From Paenibacillus timonensis (GTDB taxonomy: Bacteria; Bacillota; Bacilli; Paenibacillales; Paenibacillaceae): a stretch of 64,000 nucleotides of DNA. The stretch's first letter is position 1, and every line of letters starts with the position of its first letter. The position numbers and the translations under genes were made by a program. The stretch lies in NCBI RefSeq assembly GCF_009725205.1, contig NZ_WNZY01000003.1, forward strand, positions 124,001 through 188,000. Reading direction: 5' to 3'. Shown here in pieces: positions 33,921-42,691 of the stretch. The notes under the pieces are model-generated. The model had not been told where the DNA came from. It did not search any database and was given only the letters and a program-made list of their open reading frames with translations.

Positions 33921-34105
33921 CTAACGGAACGTAGAGACGTTATCTCCCCGTTGGTTGGCGACCTTTGCTGCTAACGGAACCAGGAGGTCTTATTCAGAAC
34001 TTATGCGGCTGATATGCTGCGAATTGGGCTCAATAAGGTCTCTGGGTTCCGTTACATCGGGAAATCGCCGGGAAATGAGCAAATAAGAGCTCTTAGTTCC
34101 GTTAG
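33921..34105. repeat. nested inverted repeats of the TAACGGAAC family
   Basis: Four related units: CTAACGGAACGTAGAGACG at 33921, CTAACGGAACCAGGAGGTC at 33971, AATAAGGTCTCTGGGTTCC at 34032 (ending GTTA at 34054) and AATAAGAGCTCTTAGTTCC at 34082 (ending GTTAG at 34105). The inner pair is complementary at 19 of 23 positions and the outer pair is also complementary, so the transcript can fold into a long two-part hairpin between ribE and ribBA. Confidence 0.82.
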
Positions 34106-34149
34106 AATCACATTCATAGGCTGCGTTCGTCATTTAACCCCCGACTTTT

Positions 34150-34824
34150 TTAAACGAACCCGTTCGCTGCCAGAAACGGGAGGTTGATTCCCGACTCGTC
34201 TGCGGTCTTTTCCCCCGGATCGCCGCTACCTCTGCCATACTTCAGCAGATGATCCACGTATTTGCCGAGTACGTCGCATTCCAGGTTGACGGTGTCCCCG
34301 GCCCGCTTGAAGGCCAGTACGGTTTCGGCTAGCGTATGAGGGATAATGGAAATCGTAAATATCCCGCCTTCCGCTTCGACCACCGTCAAGCTGATCCCGT
34401 CCACGGCAATCGATCCTTTTGGAATAATGAATTTCAATAAGGATGATTTTCCGGGTCGGATTTGAAACACGACCGCATTTTGATCCTGACTGGTCCCGAC
34501 AATCGTACCGATTCCGTCAACATGCCCCTGTACGATATGCCCCCCGAATCGTCCATTGGCCGCCATGGCTCGCTCGAGATTCACGCGACTGCCTGGTTTT
34601 AGATCCTTCAGATTCGTGTTGCGGTACGTCTGCGGCATGACATCTACCGTAAAGGAGGAAGCGTCGAACGAGGTTGCCGTTAAGCATATACCGTTAACAG
34701 AAATGCTGTCGCCCAGCTTGATGCCTTCCGTAACGACTTTCGCCGAAATGCTCAGTAGCATCGCTTCGCCCTTGCGGCTGATCGACTTCATCGTGCCGAT
34801 CTCCTCCACTAGTCCTGTAAACAT
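34150..34824 (-). CDS. ribE: riboflavin synthase, alpha subunit
   Basis: A 224-residue enzyme that converts two lumazines to riboflavin. It starts MFTGLVEEIG, the hallmark, and has two lumazine-binding repeats (about 1-96 and 97-195), each with a VNGICLT or VDGISLT motif. The tail (about 200-224) is variable. GGAGGATCAC precedes ATG, which overlaps the ribD stop (TGATG), so the two are coupled. Confidence 0.97.
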   Translation of the reverse strand: MFTGLVEEIGTMKSISRKGEAMLLSISAKVVTEGIKLGDSISVNGICLTATSFDASSFTVDVMPQTYRNTNLKDLKPGSRVNLERAMAANGRFGGHIVQGHVDGIGTIVGTSQDQNAVVFQIRPGKSSLLKFIIPKGSIAVDGISLTVVEAEGGIFTISIIPHTLAETVLAFKRAGDTVNLECDVLGKYVDHLLKYGRGSGDPGEKTADESGINLPFLAANGFV

Positions 34825-35951
34825 CAGTGATCCTCCTCCCTCACTTCAGCCTGTGCCCAGACCGGAATTCCTCGGATGCACACATTATCCCCGATTTGTT
34901 CGACTTCCATGTCGCGTAACGAGACCGCGTCCCGCATAAGATCAAACCCGGCGAAGCTAAAACTTCCGGGCGCTTCGCTCCCGCCGACGATCTTGGGGGC
35001 GAAGAAGATCACGATTTCATCCACCAATTGTCGTTCCAGCAACGAGCCATTCAATCGACCACCCCCTTCAACGAGTACGGAGGATATGCCCCGTTGTCCG
35101 AGCTGAACTAACGCCTCATTGAGATCGACCTGTGGGCCGCTTCCGCAACGAAGGATCTCGACGCCAAGCTCGGTCAGCCGCTCAGCTTTGTCCGGGTCAG
35201 CCTGCTCAGTAGTCACGATCCAAGTTGGGGCTATCCCATCGTGAAGAATCTGCGCCGTCTCGGGAATGCGAAGCGTGGAATCCGCAATGACCCGTACGGG
35301 CGATAAACCCGGGACAGATAAACGGGTTGACAACTGCGGATTATCGGCTATGATCGTCGACACGCCAACCATAATCGCCTGATGGCGATGCCGCATCGTG
35401 TGCACGATTTCCCGCGCTTTCTCGTTCGAGATCCATTTGCTGTCCCCGGATCGACTTGCAAGTTTTCCGTCCAGCGTGCTGGCAGATTTGATTGTCACAT
35501 ACGGCAAGCCGCTGGTGATAAACTTGATGAACCGGCGATTCAGCTTCAAGGCCCGGTCGCGCAGCACGCCAACTTTAACTTCAATCCCGGCGGTACGCAG
35601 CAACTCGATTCCTTTCCCGGCAACCAGGGGATTCGGATCCTCACAAGCAATCACGACACGTGACACCTTCTCGTGCACCAACCGCTCCGCGCAAGGGGGT
35701 GTCAAACCATGATGACTGCAAGGCTCCAATGTGACGTATACCGTGCTGCCTTCGGCCTGGGAACCGGCCATGTTCAAGGCATGCACCTCCGCGTGCGGAG
35801 TCCCCCGCTGCAAGTGGGTACCAAGTCCAACCAACGTCCCTTCCTTAACGACAACGGCGCCGACGACCGGATTCGTCCCGGTTTGTCCCAGCGCCCGCTC
35901 CGCCATGTCTAGCGCTAAAGTCATGTAATAATCGTCGTCGATCACCTTCAT
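34824..35951 (-). CDS. ribD: bifunctional riboflavin deaminase/reductase RibD
   Basis: A 375-residue enzyme. The N-terminal deaminase domain (about 1-145) has the zinc site in HAEVHAL and PCSHHGLTPPC. The C-terminal reductase domain (about 146-365) has YVTIKSASTLDGKLA and VEGGGRLNGSLL. It carries out the second and third steps of riboflavin synthesis. It is the first gene of the operon and lies behind the FMN riboswitch. Confidence 0.97.
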   Translation of the reverse strand: MKVIDDDYYMTLALDMAERALGQTGTNPVVGAVVVKEGTLVGLGTHLQRGTPHAEVHALNMAGSQAEGSTVYVTLEPCSHHGLTPPCAERLVHEKVSRVVIACEDPNPLVAGKGIELLRTAGIEVKVGVLRDRALKLNRRFIKFITSGLPYVTIKSASTLDGKLASRSGDSKWISNEKAREIVHTMRHRHQAIMVGVSTIIADNPQLSTRLSVPGLSPVRVIADSTLRIPETAQILHDGIAPTWIVTTEQADPDKAERLTELGVEILRCGSGPQVDLNEALVQLGQRGISSVLVEGGGRLNGSLLERQLVDEIVIFFAPKIVGGSEAPGSFSFAGFDLMRDAVSLRDMEVEQIGDNVCIRGIPVWAQAEVREEDH

Positions 35952-35989
35952 CCTCTATCCTCCTTCCGTCCTTGCCTATCGCTCAGTAA

Positions 35990-36023
35990 CAAAAACAACC
36001 CTGCCGCAATCCGGCAGGGTTGA
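35990..36023 (-). terminator. regulatory terminator of the FMN riboswitch
   Basis: On the minus strand AACCCTGCCG pairs with CGGCAGGGTT across 5 bases and is followed by GTTTTTG, 38 bp before the ribD start. Confidence 0.93.
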
Positions 36024-36240
36024 TCATGAGAGTAGTTCTACGCTAAATCAAAGAGCGCCTCCGCCCAAAATCACGCCTCTGCTTATCAGTTGATAAACAA
36101 GGACGATAAATTTATGGCGAAAAGCTAGCATCGCCAAAGCTCCTTCACAAAATCAAATGTGAAAAATAGAACTTGGTCGATTGAACTCTCGACATCCGAA
36201 CACCTTCGCAAATAAAATAACGTACGTGCTCCCGCGTTTT

Positions 36241-36393
36241 CCTTCTCCCATCCAGACTATACTGTCGGTCCCGGAATCTCACCGGCTCAGCCGCATGCTT
36301 ACGAAAGCACTGCGGGTCACGGACTTGTGCTACATCGGACTAGCGTCCAATGAGCCATCACCGTCGGTAGGGAATTTCACCCTGCCCCGAAGG
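36241..36393 (-). promoter_or_regulatory. FMN riboswitch (RFN element)
   Basis: On the minus strand the aptamer runs from CTTCGGGGCAGGGTGAAATT through CCCTACCGACGGTGA and GCCGGTGAGATTCCGGG to GACAGTATAGTCTGGATGGG and AGAAGG, all conserved blocks of the six-stem RFN aptamer. FMN binding lowers transcription of ribDEBAH. About 217 bases separate the aptamer from the terminator, longer than usual, and no gene is seen in that spacer. Confidence 0.97.
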
Positions 36394-36429
36394 ATTGCTT
36401 AATATTAGGTTTGCATAACTGCAAGACGA

Positions 36430-36458
36430 ATGTTAGCACTATTCCTGTCAAAAATCAA
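36430..36458 (-). promoter_or_regulatory. candidate sigma-A promoter of the rib operon
   Basis: On the minus strand TTGATT (36453-36458), 17 bp and TAACAT (36430-36435) lie upstream of the FMN aptamer. Confidence 0.5.
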
Positions 36459-36612
36459 GCCTTCTCGTCACTACACCCTGCCACAGTTCCATTCGAGCAA
36501 GGAATCTTCACTCCCTCCTCTCCCGGGAACCAAGGTGTATAAAAACCTCCCGAAATAGCCAACCTTAAAGTCGATATCGTATTGACAAATCCCATACTCA
36601 GGAGGAATGAAC

Positions 36613-36840
36613 GTGGCTAAACCGGACAATCGCTCCGACAACGTTGATAAGCTGCAAAGAAGCATTCAAAACACCATCGAGAATTTCCGTGAGGGACAAG
36701 ATTACCTCAGTGAGCATGCCGATGAAATCTCCGTCAAGGAGAAGAAACAGGTTCAAGAGAAGAACGAAAAACGGCTTCACGCCATTGAAGGCTTCCGGGA
36801 AGAAGTGAAGGACGAAGCCGCTCATCAAAGAAAATCGTAA
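36613..36840 (+). CDS. tlp: small acid-soluble spore protein Tlp
   Basis: A 75-residue spore protein, all helical and rich in Lys, Glu and Gln, with the Tlp signature DNRSDNVDKLQRSIQNTIEN near the start. GTG at 36613 is preferred: AGGAGG is 7 bp upstream of it but only one base from the ATG at 36607. Forespore (sigma-G) expression is typical for Tlp. It is a lone plus-strand gene convergent with ppiB. Confidence 0.9.
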   Translation: MAKPDNRSDNVDKLQRSIQNTIENFREGQDYLSEHADEISVKEKKQVQEKNEKRLHAIEGFREEVKDEAAHQRKS

Positions 36841-36850
36841 AAAATGAATC

Positions 36851-36899
36851 AAGGGGTGCTCCGCTGCCAAGCCTGCTTGGCCTTGCGGGGCACCCCTTT
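36851..36899 (+). terminator. hairpin terminator between tlp and ppiB
   Basis: AAGGGGTGC-TCCGC...GCGGG-GCACCCCTT with an inner CCAAG/CTTGG stem, followed by only a short T run. It probably serves both convergent genes. Confidence 0.75.
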
Positions 36900-36913
36900 C
36901 GCTTCGAACCTGC

Positions 36914-37351
36914 TTACGCTTCGTCCCAAACGGAAACTTCCTTCATTTTATCGCCAGGACGGACATTGTCCACAAGTTCCATTCCCGAAGTCACTTTGCC
37001 GAACACGGTATGTACCCCGTTCAAATGCGGCTGCGCTTCGTATACGATGAAGAACTGACTGCCGCCGGTATCTTTGCCTGCATGGGCCATCGACAGCACC
37101 CCGCGCTCATGTTTGGTTACATTCGTATCCGTCTCGCATTTGATGGTGTAACCTGGACCTCCGGTGCCGTTACCGATCGGACATCCGCCTTGAGCCACAA
37201 AACCCGGGATTACGCGATGGAACGTGAGTCCGTTATAGAATCCGGAATTGGCCAGTTTTTCGAAGTTCGCGACCGTACCCGGAGCTTCTTCGGGCAGGAA
37301 TTGAATTTCGACCTCGCCGCCTTTTTCCAATACGATTTTACCTTTTTTCAT
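36914..37351 (-). CDS. ppiB: cyclophilin-type peptidyl-prolyl isomerase
   Basis: A 145-residue cytosolic cyclophilin. The core motifs [21 protein letters not shown] and HTVFGKV are all present in order. The ATG at 37349-37351 gives the normal length, [12 protein letters not shown]; the longer frame to 37447 adds a segment unlike the family. The lysA-ppiB order is the same as in B. subtilis. Confidence 0.95.
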   Translation of the reverse strand: MKKGKIVLEKGGEVEIQFLPEEAPGTVANFEKLANSGFYNGLTFHRVIPGFVAQGGCPIGNGTGGPGYTIKCETDTNVTKHERGVLSMAHAGKDTGGSQFFIVYEAQPHLNGVHTVFGKVTSGMELVDNVRPGDKMKEVSVWDEA

Positions 37352-37423
37352 ATCCGTGCACACCCTTCTTCTTAGCGTCATTGGACAAACCTCTTCCAGT
37401 TTACTAAAAAAAAGTCCTTCAAG

Positions 37424-37463
37424 CAAAAAAACCGAGGAATCGGACAATCCGATCCCCTCGGCT
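37424..37463 (-). terminator. rho-independent terminator after lysA
   Basis: On the minus strand AGCCGAGG and CCTCGGTT enclose an ATCGGA/TCCGAT inner stem, followed by a run of T. Confidence 0.9.
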
Positions 37464-37486
37464 TTACTCCTGCCTCTCCTCGTCGC

Positions 37487-38815
37487 TTACTTCAACGAAG
37501 GCTGTTTGGCGATTCGTTCCGGAATTACGTCGCAGGCGATAAGGTCCTGCAGGGACTCCCGTTTTACGACGAGATCGCTTTGGCCGTCTTGAACGAAGAC
37601 GACCGCTGGACGGCGTAACCGGTTATAATTGCTGGCCATCGCGTAGTTGTAGGCGCCGGTGCAAGCCACGGCGAGCAAATCGCCGCTGTTCACCTTCGGC
37701 AAATCCACGTCCCAGATCAGCATGTCGCCGCTCTCACAGCATTTGCCGGCGATCGATACGGTCTCTTCGTTCGCATCGTTACCACGGTTGGCGAGCATCG
37801 CCTCGTATTTAGAACCGTAAAGGGCCGGACGCGGGTTGTCCGTCATCCCGCCATCCACAGCGACGTATTTACGCACGCCGGGGATATCCTTGCTTGTTCC
37901 CGCCGTATACAGCGTCGTGCCAGCATCGCCTACGATGCTCCGGCCCGGTTCTACCCAGATTTCTGGAATCTGCGGATACGCGGCAAATTCCCGTTTGACC
38001 GCATCCGTAATCGCACCGACATAATCGGAAACCTTCAGCGGCGTATCGCCTTCCGTATAACGGATGCCAAAGCCGCCTCCTAAATTGACGACCTTGAAGG
38101 TGACGCCCAGCTTCTCCTTGACCTGCAAAGCGAACGCCGCAACCCGCTCAACCGCCATCTGGAAACCTTCCACTTCGAAAATTTGCGAGCCGATATGCGA
38201 ATGTACGCCGAGCAAATGCAGATTCAAGCTACGGTTGGCCAACTCAACAGCTTCCATAGCCGAGCCGTTGCCGATATCAAACCCAAACTTGGAATCGGTT
38301 TGGCCGGTTGAAATATATTCATGCGTGTGGGCTTCCACCCCCGGCGTTACGCGCAGCAAAATATTCACGGTGACGCCTTTCTCAGCGGCAAGCGCTTGAA
38401 GCATATGCAGCTCCGTAAAATTGTCAGCCACGAAACAGCCGATGCCGGCGGATATCGCCATTTCCAATTCATCCGGCGTCTTGTTGTTGCCATGAAAATG
38501 GATTCGCTGCGCAGGGAATCCCGCTTGAAGGGCCGTAAACAATTCGCCCTCGGAGACAACGTCCAGGGACAAGCCCTCCTCCTCGGCCAGCCGGCACATC
38601 GCCATGACGCAGAACGCTTTGCTGGCATAAGCAACCTGGAAAGCCAGGCCCGATGCTCGGAAGGCGTTCATATATTCACGGCATCTTTGCCGCACAAGAG
38701 CTTCATCTACGACATACAACGGCGTTCCGTAGGATTGCTTTAGCTCGACCGTATCGCAGCCGCCGATTTCGAGATGGCCTTTTGCATTAATTTTGCTGGT
38801 ACCGTGTAAATACAT
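37487..38815 (-). CDS. lysA: diaminopimelate decarboxylase
   Basis: A 442-residue PLP enzyme, last step of lysine synthesis. The PLP lysine is Lys66 in VAYASKAF; HIGSQIF, GGGFGIRY, EPGRSIV and the C-terminal CCESGDM motif are present. It follows spoVAF, as in B. subtilis, and ends at its own terminator before ppiB. Confidence 0.97.
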   Translation of the reverse strand: MYLHGTSKINAKGHLEIGGCDTVELKQSYGTPLYVVDEALVRQRCREYMNAFRASGLAFQVAYASKAFCVMAMCRLAEEEGLSLDVVSEGELFTALQAGFPAQRIHFHGNNKTPDELEMAISAGIGCFVADNFTELHMLQALAAEKGVTVNILLRVTPGVEAHTHEYISTGQTDSKFGFDIGNGSAMEAVELANRSLNLHLLGVHSHIGSQIFEVEGFQMAVERVAAFALQVKEKLGVTFKVVNLGGGFGIRYTEGDTPLKVSDYVGAITDAVKREFAAYPQIPEIWVEPGRSIVGDAGTTLYTAGTSKDIPGVRKYVAVDGGMTDNPRPALYGSKYEAMLANRGNDANEETVSIAGKCCESGDMLIWDVDLPKVNSGDLLAVACTGAYNYAMASNYNRLRRPAVVFVQDGQSDLVVKRESLQDLIACDVIPERIAKQPSLK

Positions 38816-38926
38816 CTATGCAGTCCTCCACTTTCAAATTTTACACCAGTATAGCAAACAACCGGCAACCTGAAAAATGGATTTTTCGGAATATCATTTG
38901 TGTTATTTGTTGAACAAGCCTAAACG

Positions 38927-40573
38927 TCACCGTTTGCCCGGCATCCGCGTATTGTCCCGCGGCTTGTTGGAGGACGGTCTTTGCTTGGATGTCATCACCG
39001 GAACACGGAATAACACCCCGGCCATCGCCTTTGCATTAAAAGGTATAAATGGCCACATGTAAGACGAGTTATTCGAACGGAGCAAAGTCAGCAGCACGAT
39101 AAACGAAGTGATCCCAATGACAAACCCAGGGGCGCCAAAGATTGCCACCGCCACCAGCAAAGCGAGTCGCACCACACGATTGGCGAGACCCAGCTCATAG
39201 CTTGGTGTTGCAAACATCCCGATCGCGGCCACTGCCATATACAAGACTACCTCGTTAACGAACAACCCTGTCTGGACGGCGATATCCCCGATCAAGATGG
39301 CGGCAATCAAGCCCATCGCTGACGCAAGAGGCGTCGGCGTATGCACGGCCGCCATTCGCATGAGATCGACGCCGAACTCCACCAACAGGAACTGGGCGAT
39401 TAGCGGGATTTTTCCCTGCTCCTGGGGTCCGATGAAGGCGAGTCCCGCCGGCTTGAACTCCGGATGGACGACGATCAGAAGCCAGATTGGAAGCAGGAAG
39501 AGCGAGGCGAATATGCCAAAGAAGCGCACCCAACGCAGATAAGTCCCCATAAACGGGGTTTGCCGGTTCTCCTCTGCATGCTGACACAGATCAAAGAAAG
39601 TCGTCGGCAATATCATCACGCTGGGCGACGTATCCACGAACACAACAACCCGGCCTTCCAGCAGATGCGATGCAACGACGTCCGGACGCTCCGAGTAACG
39701 CACCAGCGGGTACGGGTTCCAGCCCCTGTGAATGATCGCCTCCTCCAGTTGCTTATCCGCCAGGGGAATGCCGTCAATGTTGACCGCTTTGATCTTTTCG
39801 CGGATGGAATCGACCTGCGTTTTATCCACGATATCATCGATGTAGGCGATACACACGTCGGTACGGGTTCGACGGCCTACACTAACCATCTCTAATTTAA
39901 GCCCTGGATCGCGCAACCGGCGGCGGACCAAGGTAATATTGGTAACCAGCGTCTCCGTGAATCCGTCCCGTGCGCCCCTTACGACGCGCTCCAAAGACGG
40001 CTCCTCCGGGCTGCGGACCGGGTACTGCCGGGTATCCATCATCAGCGCCGTTTGCTCGCCTTCGATGAACAGCGCGCTCATGCCGGTTAACGTTTTGTTG
40101 ATGGCATCGCTCAGCTTCTCCGTTTTTTCCACCTGAATATGAGGGATATAAAGTTCGAAAAAGGATCGAAGCGCCCCGGTTGTCAGATCTTCAGGCGTCA
40201 GATAGGTCAGTCGCTTGAGGATTTCCTGCATGGCGTCGGTACGGGCAAACCCGTTGATGAAGACGAGGCAGGTACGTTTACCGCCAAAGGTCATGTCGCG
40301 AAACACGACGTCAAAACTTTCTCCCAGTCCGACGACTTCCTTCATCGTATGTTTCGTGGTCGTCAAGCTGCGGCTGATCGCATCGCTTTGCTGCCAATAG
40401 ATCACCGACTCCTCCACATTATCGGATCTCTCCGCTTCGCGTTTCCGTTTGATCGCCTCGTCTTCCGGATAGTTCTCCTGCAGAAAATTCTCCTCATCCT
40501 CGGGCACGAAGTCCGGAATCGCCTGCGGCCGATCCATCCCTTCCTGCGTTGACTCTTGCGTATCCTGGTCCAT
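38927..40573 (-). CDS. spoVAF: stage V sporulation protein AF (GerA-family)
   Basis: A 548-residue membrane protein of the GerAA/SpoVAF family: a long cytosolic N-terminal domain (about 1-350) and five or so helices after about 355. In Bacillus it is the last gene of the spoVA operon and influences germination and calcium-dipicolinate release. The location between spoVAB and lysA separates it from true germinant-receptor A subunits. Here it follows spoVAB directly; spoVAC, spoVAD and spoVAE are not between them. The extended charged tail is variable. Confidence 0.95.
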   Translation of the reverse strand: MDQDTQESTQEGMDRPQAIPDFVPEDEENFLQENYPEDEAIKRKREAERSDNVEESVIYWQQSDAISRSLTTTKHTMKEVVGLGESFDVVFRDMTFGGKRTCLVFINGFARTDAMQEILKRLTYLTPEDLTTGALRSFFELYIPHIQVEKTEKLSDAINKTLTGMSALFIEGEQTALMMDTRQYPVRSPEEPSLERVVRGARDGFTETLVTNITLVRRRLRDPGLKLEMVSVGRRTRTDVCIAYIDDIVDKTQVDSIREKIKAVNIDGIPLADKQLEEAIIHRGWNPYPLVRYSERPDVVASHLLEGRVVVFVDTSPSVMILPTTFFDLCQHAEENRQTPFMGTYLRWVRFFGIFASLFLLPIWLLIVVHPEFKPAGLAFIGPQEQGKIPLIAQFLLVEFGVDLMRMAAVHTPTPLASAMGLIAAILIGDIAVQTGLFVNEVVLYMAVAAIGMFATPSYELGLANRVVRLALLVAVAIFGAPGFVIGITSFIVLLTLLRSNNSSYMWPFIPFNAKAMAGVLFRVPVMTSKQRPSSNKPRDNTRMPGKR

Positions 40574-40600
40574 CCAACATCAACCTCCGTTTCTTCGAGT

Positions 40601-41023
40601 TCACGGTCTATAAATAAACCATTCGTACAAGGAGCCCGCCATTTTGCCAAATACCATTGCGAGCAAAAAGCCAAACAAATACCGCTGCATATGCAACCTT
40701 TTGGCCAAAATCGGCAGCACGTTCAGCACTTCGGTCAAAGCAGCTGCCAGCATACCGACGAACACGCCGTTAAACAAGCCGACAATGCCGGTCGCCAGCC
40801 ACGGCCCGGTCACCCGCCAATTCCAGAAGTCCGCCACCGTACCCACCACGGCCCCCGCAATCATCGCCCCTTCATACCAGTGCACCTTGTCGTAAGAATT
40901 CGTCACCTGGGCCAGGCGCGGAATCATGTCCAGCACGATGAACAAAGCGATCACGCCGCCTCCCACGGCAATGCCGCCAGCCAGGCCAAGGAATACTGCC
41001 AACCCCGCGGCGATGGGAGACAT
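40601..41023 (-). CDS. spoVAB: stage V sporulation protein AB
   Basis: A 140-residue membrane protein with about four helices and the SpoVAB segments LAGGIAVGGGVIALFIVLDMIP and GLFNGVFVGMLAAALTEVLN, each split by short loops. It is part of the SpoVA channel system for Ca-dipicolinate uptake into the spore. Its start overlaps the spoVAA stop by one base (TGATG), and spoVAF follows 27 bp later. Confidence 0.95.
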   Translation of the reverse strand: MSPIAAGLAVFLGLAGGIAVGGGVIALFIVLDMIPRLAQVTNSYDKVHWYEGAMIAGAVVGTVADFWNWRVTGPWLATGIVGLFNGVFVGMLAAALTEVLNVLPILAKRLHMQRYLFGFLLAMVFGKMAGSLYEWFIYRP

Positions 41024-41664
41024 CAGGATCGCTCCGCCGGCGATTCGGCATGGTTCATTTTTTTGTACTCTTCAGCGACAACGTATTGATTAAGGTTCTC
41101 CTGGTAGAGGAACATCTCAACTTCTAAAGGGGTTGGCTCCTCATTCCATTTTTTTCTGAACAAATGGTTAAAAAATACGATCATCCCAAAGCCGATGCCC
41201 ACGGAATAGGCACCTTGAAACAGATAGGGGTGCTCGTCCTTCTCGCCGGTGATCATCTCGACGATTCGCACCTGTACCTCCGGCATGCTGACGTCGGCGT
41301 GGAAATTCATGATGGTCAGGGCCGCCCCGAAGAAGAGCAGCAGCCAGACCAAGGCGAACAACAGCGGAGACGGTTTCTTCTCGGGTTTGATCATTTCAAC
41401 GAGAACATGCGGTTCACCAAGCAATTCGACACGTTGCCCCGGGAATTCGGCTTGAATGGCCGAGATGACCTGCAGCATATCAATGACGATCAAATTACCG
41501 TCGCGATGCTCCGGCCGGACCAGCTCCAGCTGAAGCAGCTTGGCTTCCAGCTCCGGCTCCGCCAGGACGCGGGCTACGTCTCGCAGCCGGATCGGCACCC
41601 CGGCGGGAAGCCCGACCTGCTTGCGCAGACGCAAATAGACGATGGAAGCGGAATCCTTATCCAT
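41023..41664 (-). CDS. spoVAA: stage V sporulation protein AA
   Basis: A 213-residue protein: an N-terminal soluble domain (about 1-100; SIVYLRLRKQV) and two membrane helices (about 104-122 and 150-170). The ATG at 41662-41664 with GGAAGGGTGG upstream is preferred to the frame start at 41706. It is the first gene of the shortened spoVA cluster. A sigma-G-like -10, CATACTA, lies 32-38 bp upstream, in keeping with forespore expression. Confidence 0.94.
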   Translation of the reverse strand: MDKDSASIVYLRLRKQVGLPAGVPIRLRDVARVLAEPELEAKLLQLELVRPEHRDGNLIVIDMLQVISAIQAEFPGQRVELLGEPHVLVEMIKPEKKPSPLLFALVWLLLFFGAALTIMNFHADVSMPEVQVRIVEMITGEKDEHPYLFQGAYSVGIGFGMIVFFNHLFRKKWNEEPTPLEVEMFLYQENLNQYVVAEEYKKMNHAESPAERS

Positions 41665-41695
41665 GCTAACCACCCTTCCACTAGCGTATTGCCCA

Positions 41696-41725
41696 TAGTA
41701 TGCCAAGCGAGGAGGGGCTTTACTC
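41696..41725 (-). promoter_or_regulatory. candidate sigma-G promoter of spoVAA-AB-AF
   Basis: On the minus strand CATACTA (41696-41702) matches the sigma-G/F -10 pattern exactly. GAGTA 18 bp upstream is a partial -35. The position before spoVAA and the known forespore expression of spoVA support it. Confidence 0.5.
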
Positions 41726-41749
41726 TTGATGATAAATTTGCGGCATCAA

Positions 41750-41781
41750 AAAAAAGCATGGGGAGATACCCCCATGCTTTT
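41750..41781 (-). terminator. rho-independent terminator after deoD
   Basis: AAGCATGGGGG and CCCCATGCTT pair on the minus strand around a few bases and run into eight T residues. Confidence 0.93.
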
Positions 41782-41802
41782 CCCGTTCTGGTTGCTCTGG
41801 AA

Positions 41803-42510
41803 TTACAGCGATATGGCTGTGTCCAGCGCCACTTCCATCATTTGTTTAAACGTGGTTTGCCGTTCCTCGGCCGACGTCTCCTCGCCGGTCAGCAAATGAT
41901 CGCTGACGGTCAGAATCGTTAACGCTTTCGCACCGTATTTGGCGGCCAACGTGTAGAGCGCTGTCGTCTCCATCTCGACCCCAAGCACCCCGTATTTCAT
42001 CAGCAATTGGGTTACGCTCGTATCGTCACGGTAGAACATGTCCGAGCTGAAAATGTTACCCACATGCAGCTTGAGCCCTTTTTCCACGCCACGCTCATAG
42101 GCCGCCTTCAACAGCTCGAAGCTGGCAATCGGCGCAAAATCGTACCCGCTGAAGACATGGCGATTCATGCTTGAATCGGTACAAGAGGCTTGAGCCAAAA
42201 TAACGTCCCGTACGCGAACATGCTGCTGCATGCCTCCGCAAGTTCCGACGCGAATCAGGTTTTTGACGCCGTATTCTTTCATCAATTCATTCACGTAGAT
42301 CGAAATCGACGGAACGCCCATGCCTGTCCCCTGTACGGAAATCTGTTTTCCTTGATAGGTACCGGTGAATCCAAGCATCCCGCGCACCTCGTTATAGCAA
42401 ATGACATCGCTCAAATACGTTTCCGCAATAAATTTAGCTCGGAGCGGATCCCCTGGCAGCAGGATCGTTTCGGCGATATCTCCCGGTTTAGCTGCGATAT
42501 GTACACTCAT
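41803..42510 (-). CDS. deoD: purine-nucleoside phosphorylase, DeoD type
   Basis: A 235-residue hexameric-type phosphorylase that splits purine nucleosides with phosphate. It starts [21 protein letters not shown], and has [16 protein letters not shown] and the [13 protein letters not shown] motif. TATATAATAAGA about 42 bp upstream on the minus strand is a probable -10. It lies between sigF and spoVAA, where B. subtilis has no gene, and has its own terminator. A second phosphorylase of the trimeric type (punA) is at 47 kb. Confidence 0.96.
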   Translation of the reverse strand: MSVHIAAKPGDIAETILLPGDPLRAKFIAETYLSDVICYNEVRGMLGFTGTYQGKQISVQGTGMGVPSISIYVNELMKEYGVKNLIRVGTCGGMQQHVRVRDVILAQASCTDSSMNRHVFSGYDFAPIASFELLKAAYERGVEKGLKLHVGNIFSSDMFYRDDTSVTQLLMKYGVLGVEMETTALYTLAAKYGAKALTILTVSDHLLTGEETSAEERQTTFKQMMEVALDTAISL

Positions 42511-42621
42511 GTTCTGGTATCTCCCTTGCTAACATTTTTGGTATGGCTGCTACTCTCTTATTATATAGGATGCGACAACCAACGTATATGGATGCAAACG
42601 ATGCAAAGAGATCTGATGACG

Positions 42622-42679
42622 TAAAAAAACCCTTCGGTTCCAGCGGCTTCCTGAATGCCGCCGCTGCCCGAAGGGGTGA
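42622..42679 (-). terminator. rho-independent terminator after sigF
   Basis: On the minus strand CCCTTCGG and CCGAAGGG enclose an inner GCAGCGGC/GCCGCTG stem, followed by seven T. Confidence 0.93.
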
Positions 42680-42691
42680 ATGCATGTCAGA

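Larger units (their letters stand above)
33621..34149. other. 529-bp non-coding gap between ribE and ribBA
   Basis: Entirely accounted for by one and a half MITE-like elements and the TAACGGAAC inverted repeats. No gene and no clear separate promoter for ribBA were seen. Confidence 0.75.

Noticed and set aside
38927..40573. Germinant receptor A subunit (gerAA)
   Set aside because: Neighbours spoVAB and lysA and the absence of B and C subunit genes identify spoVAF.
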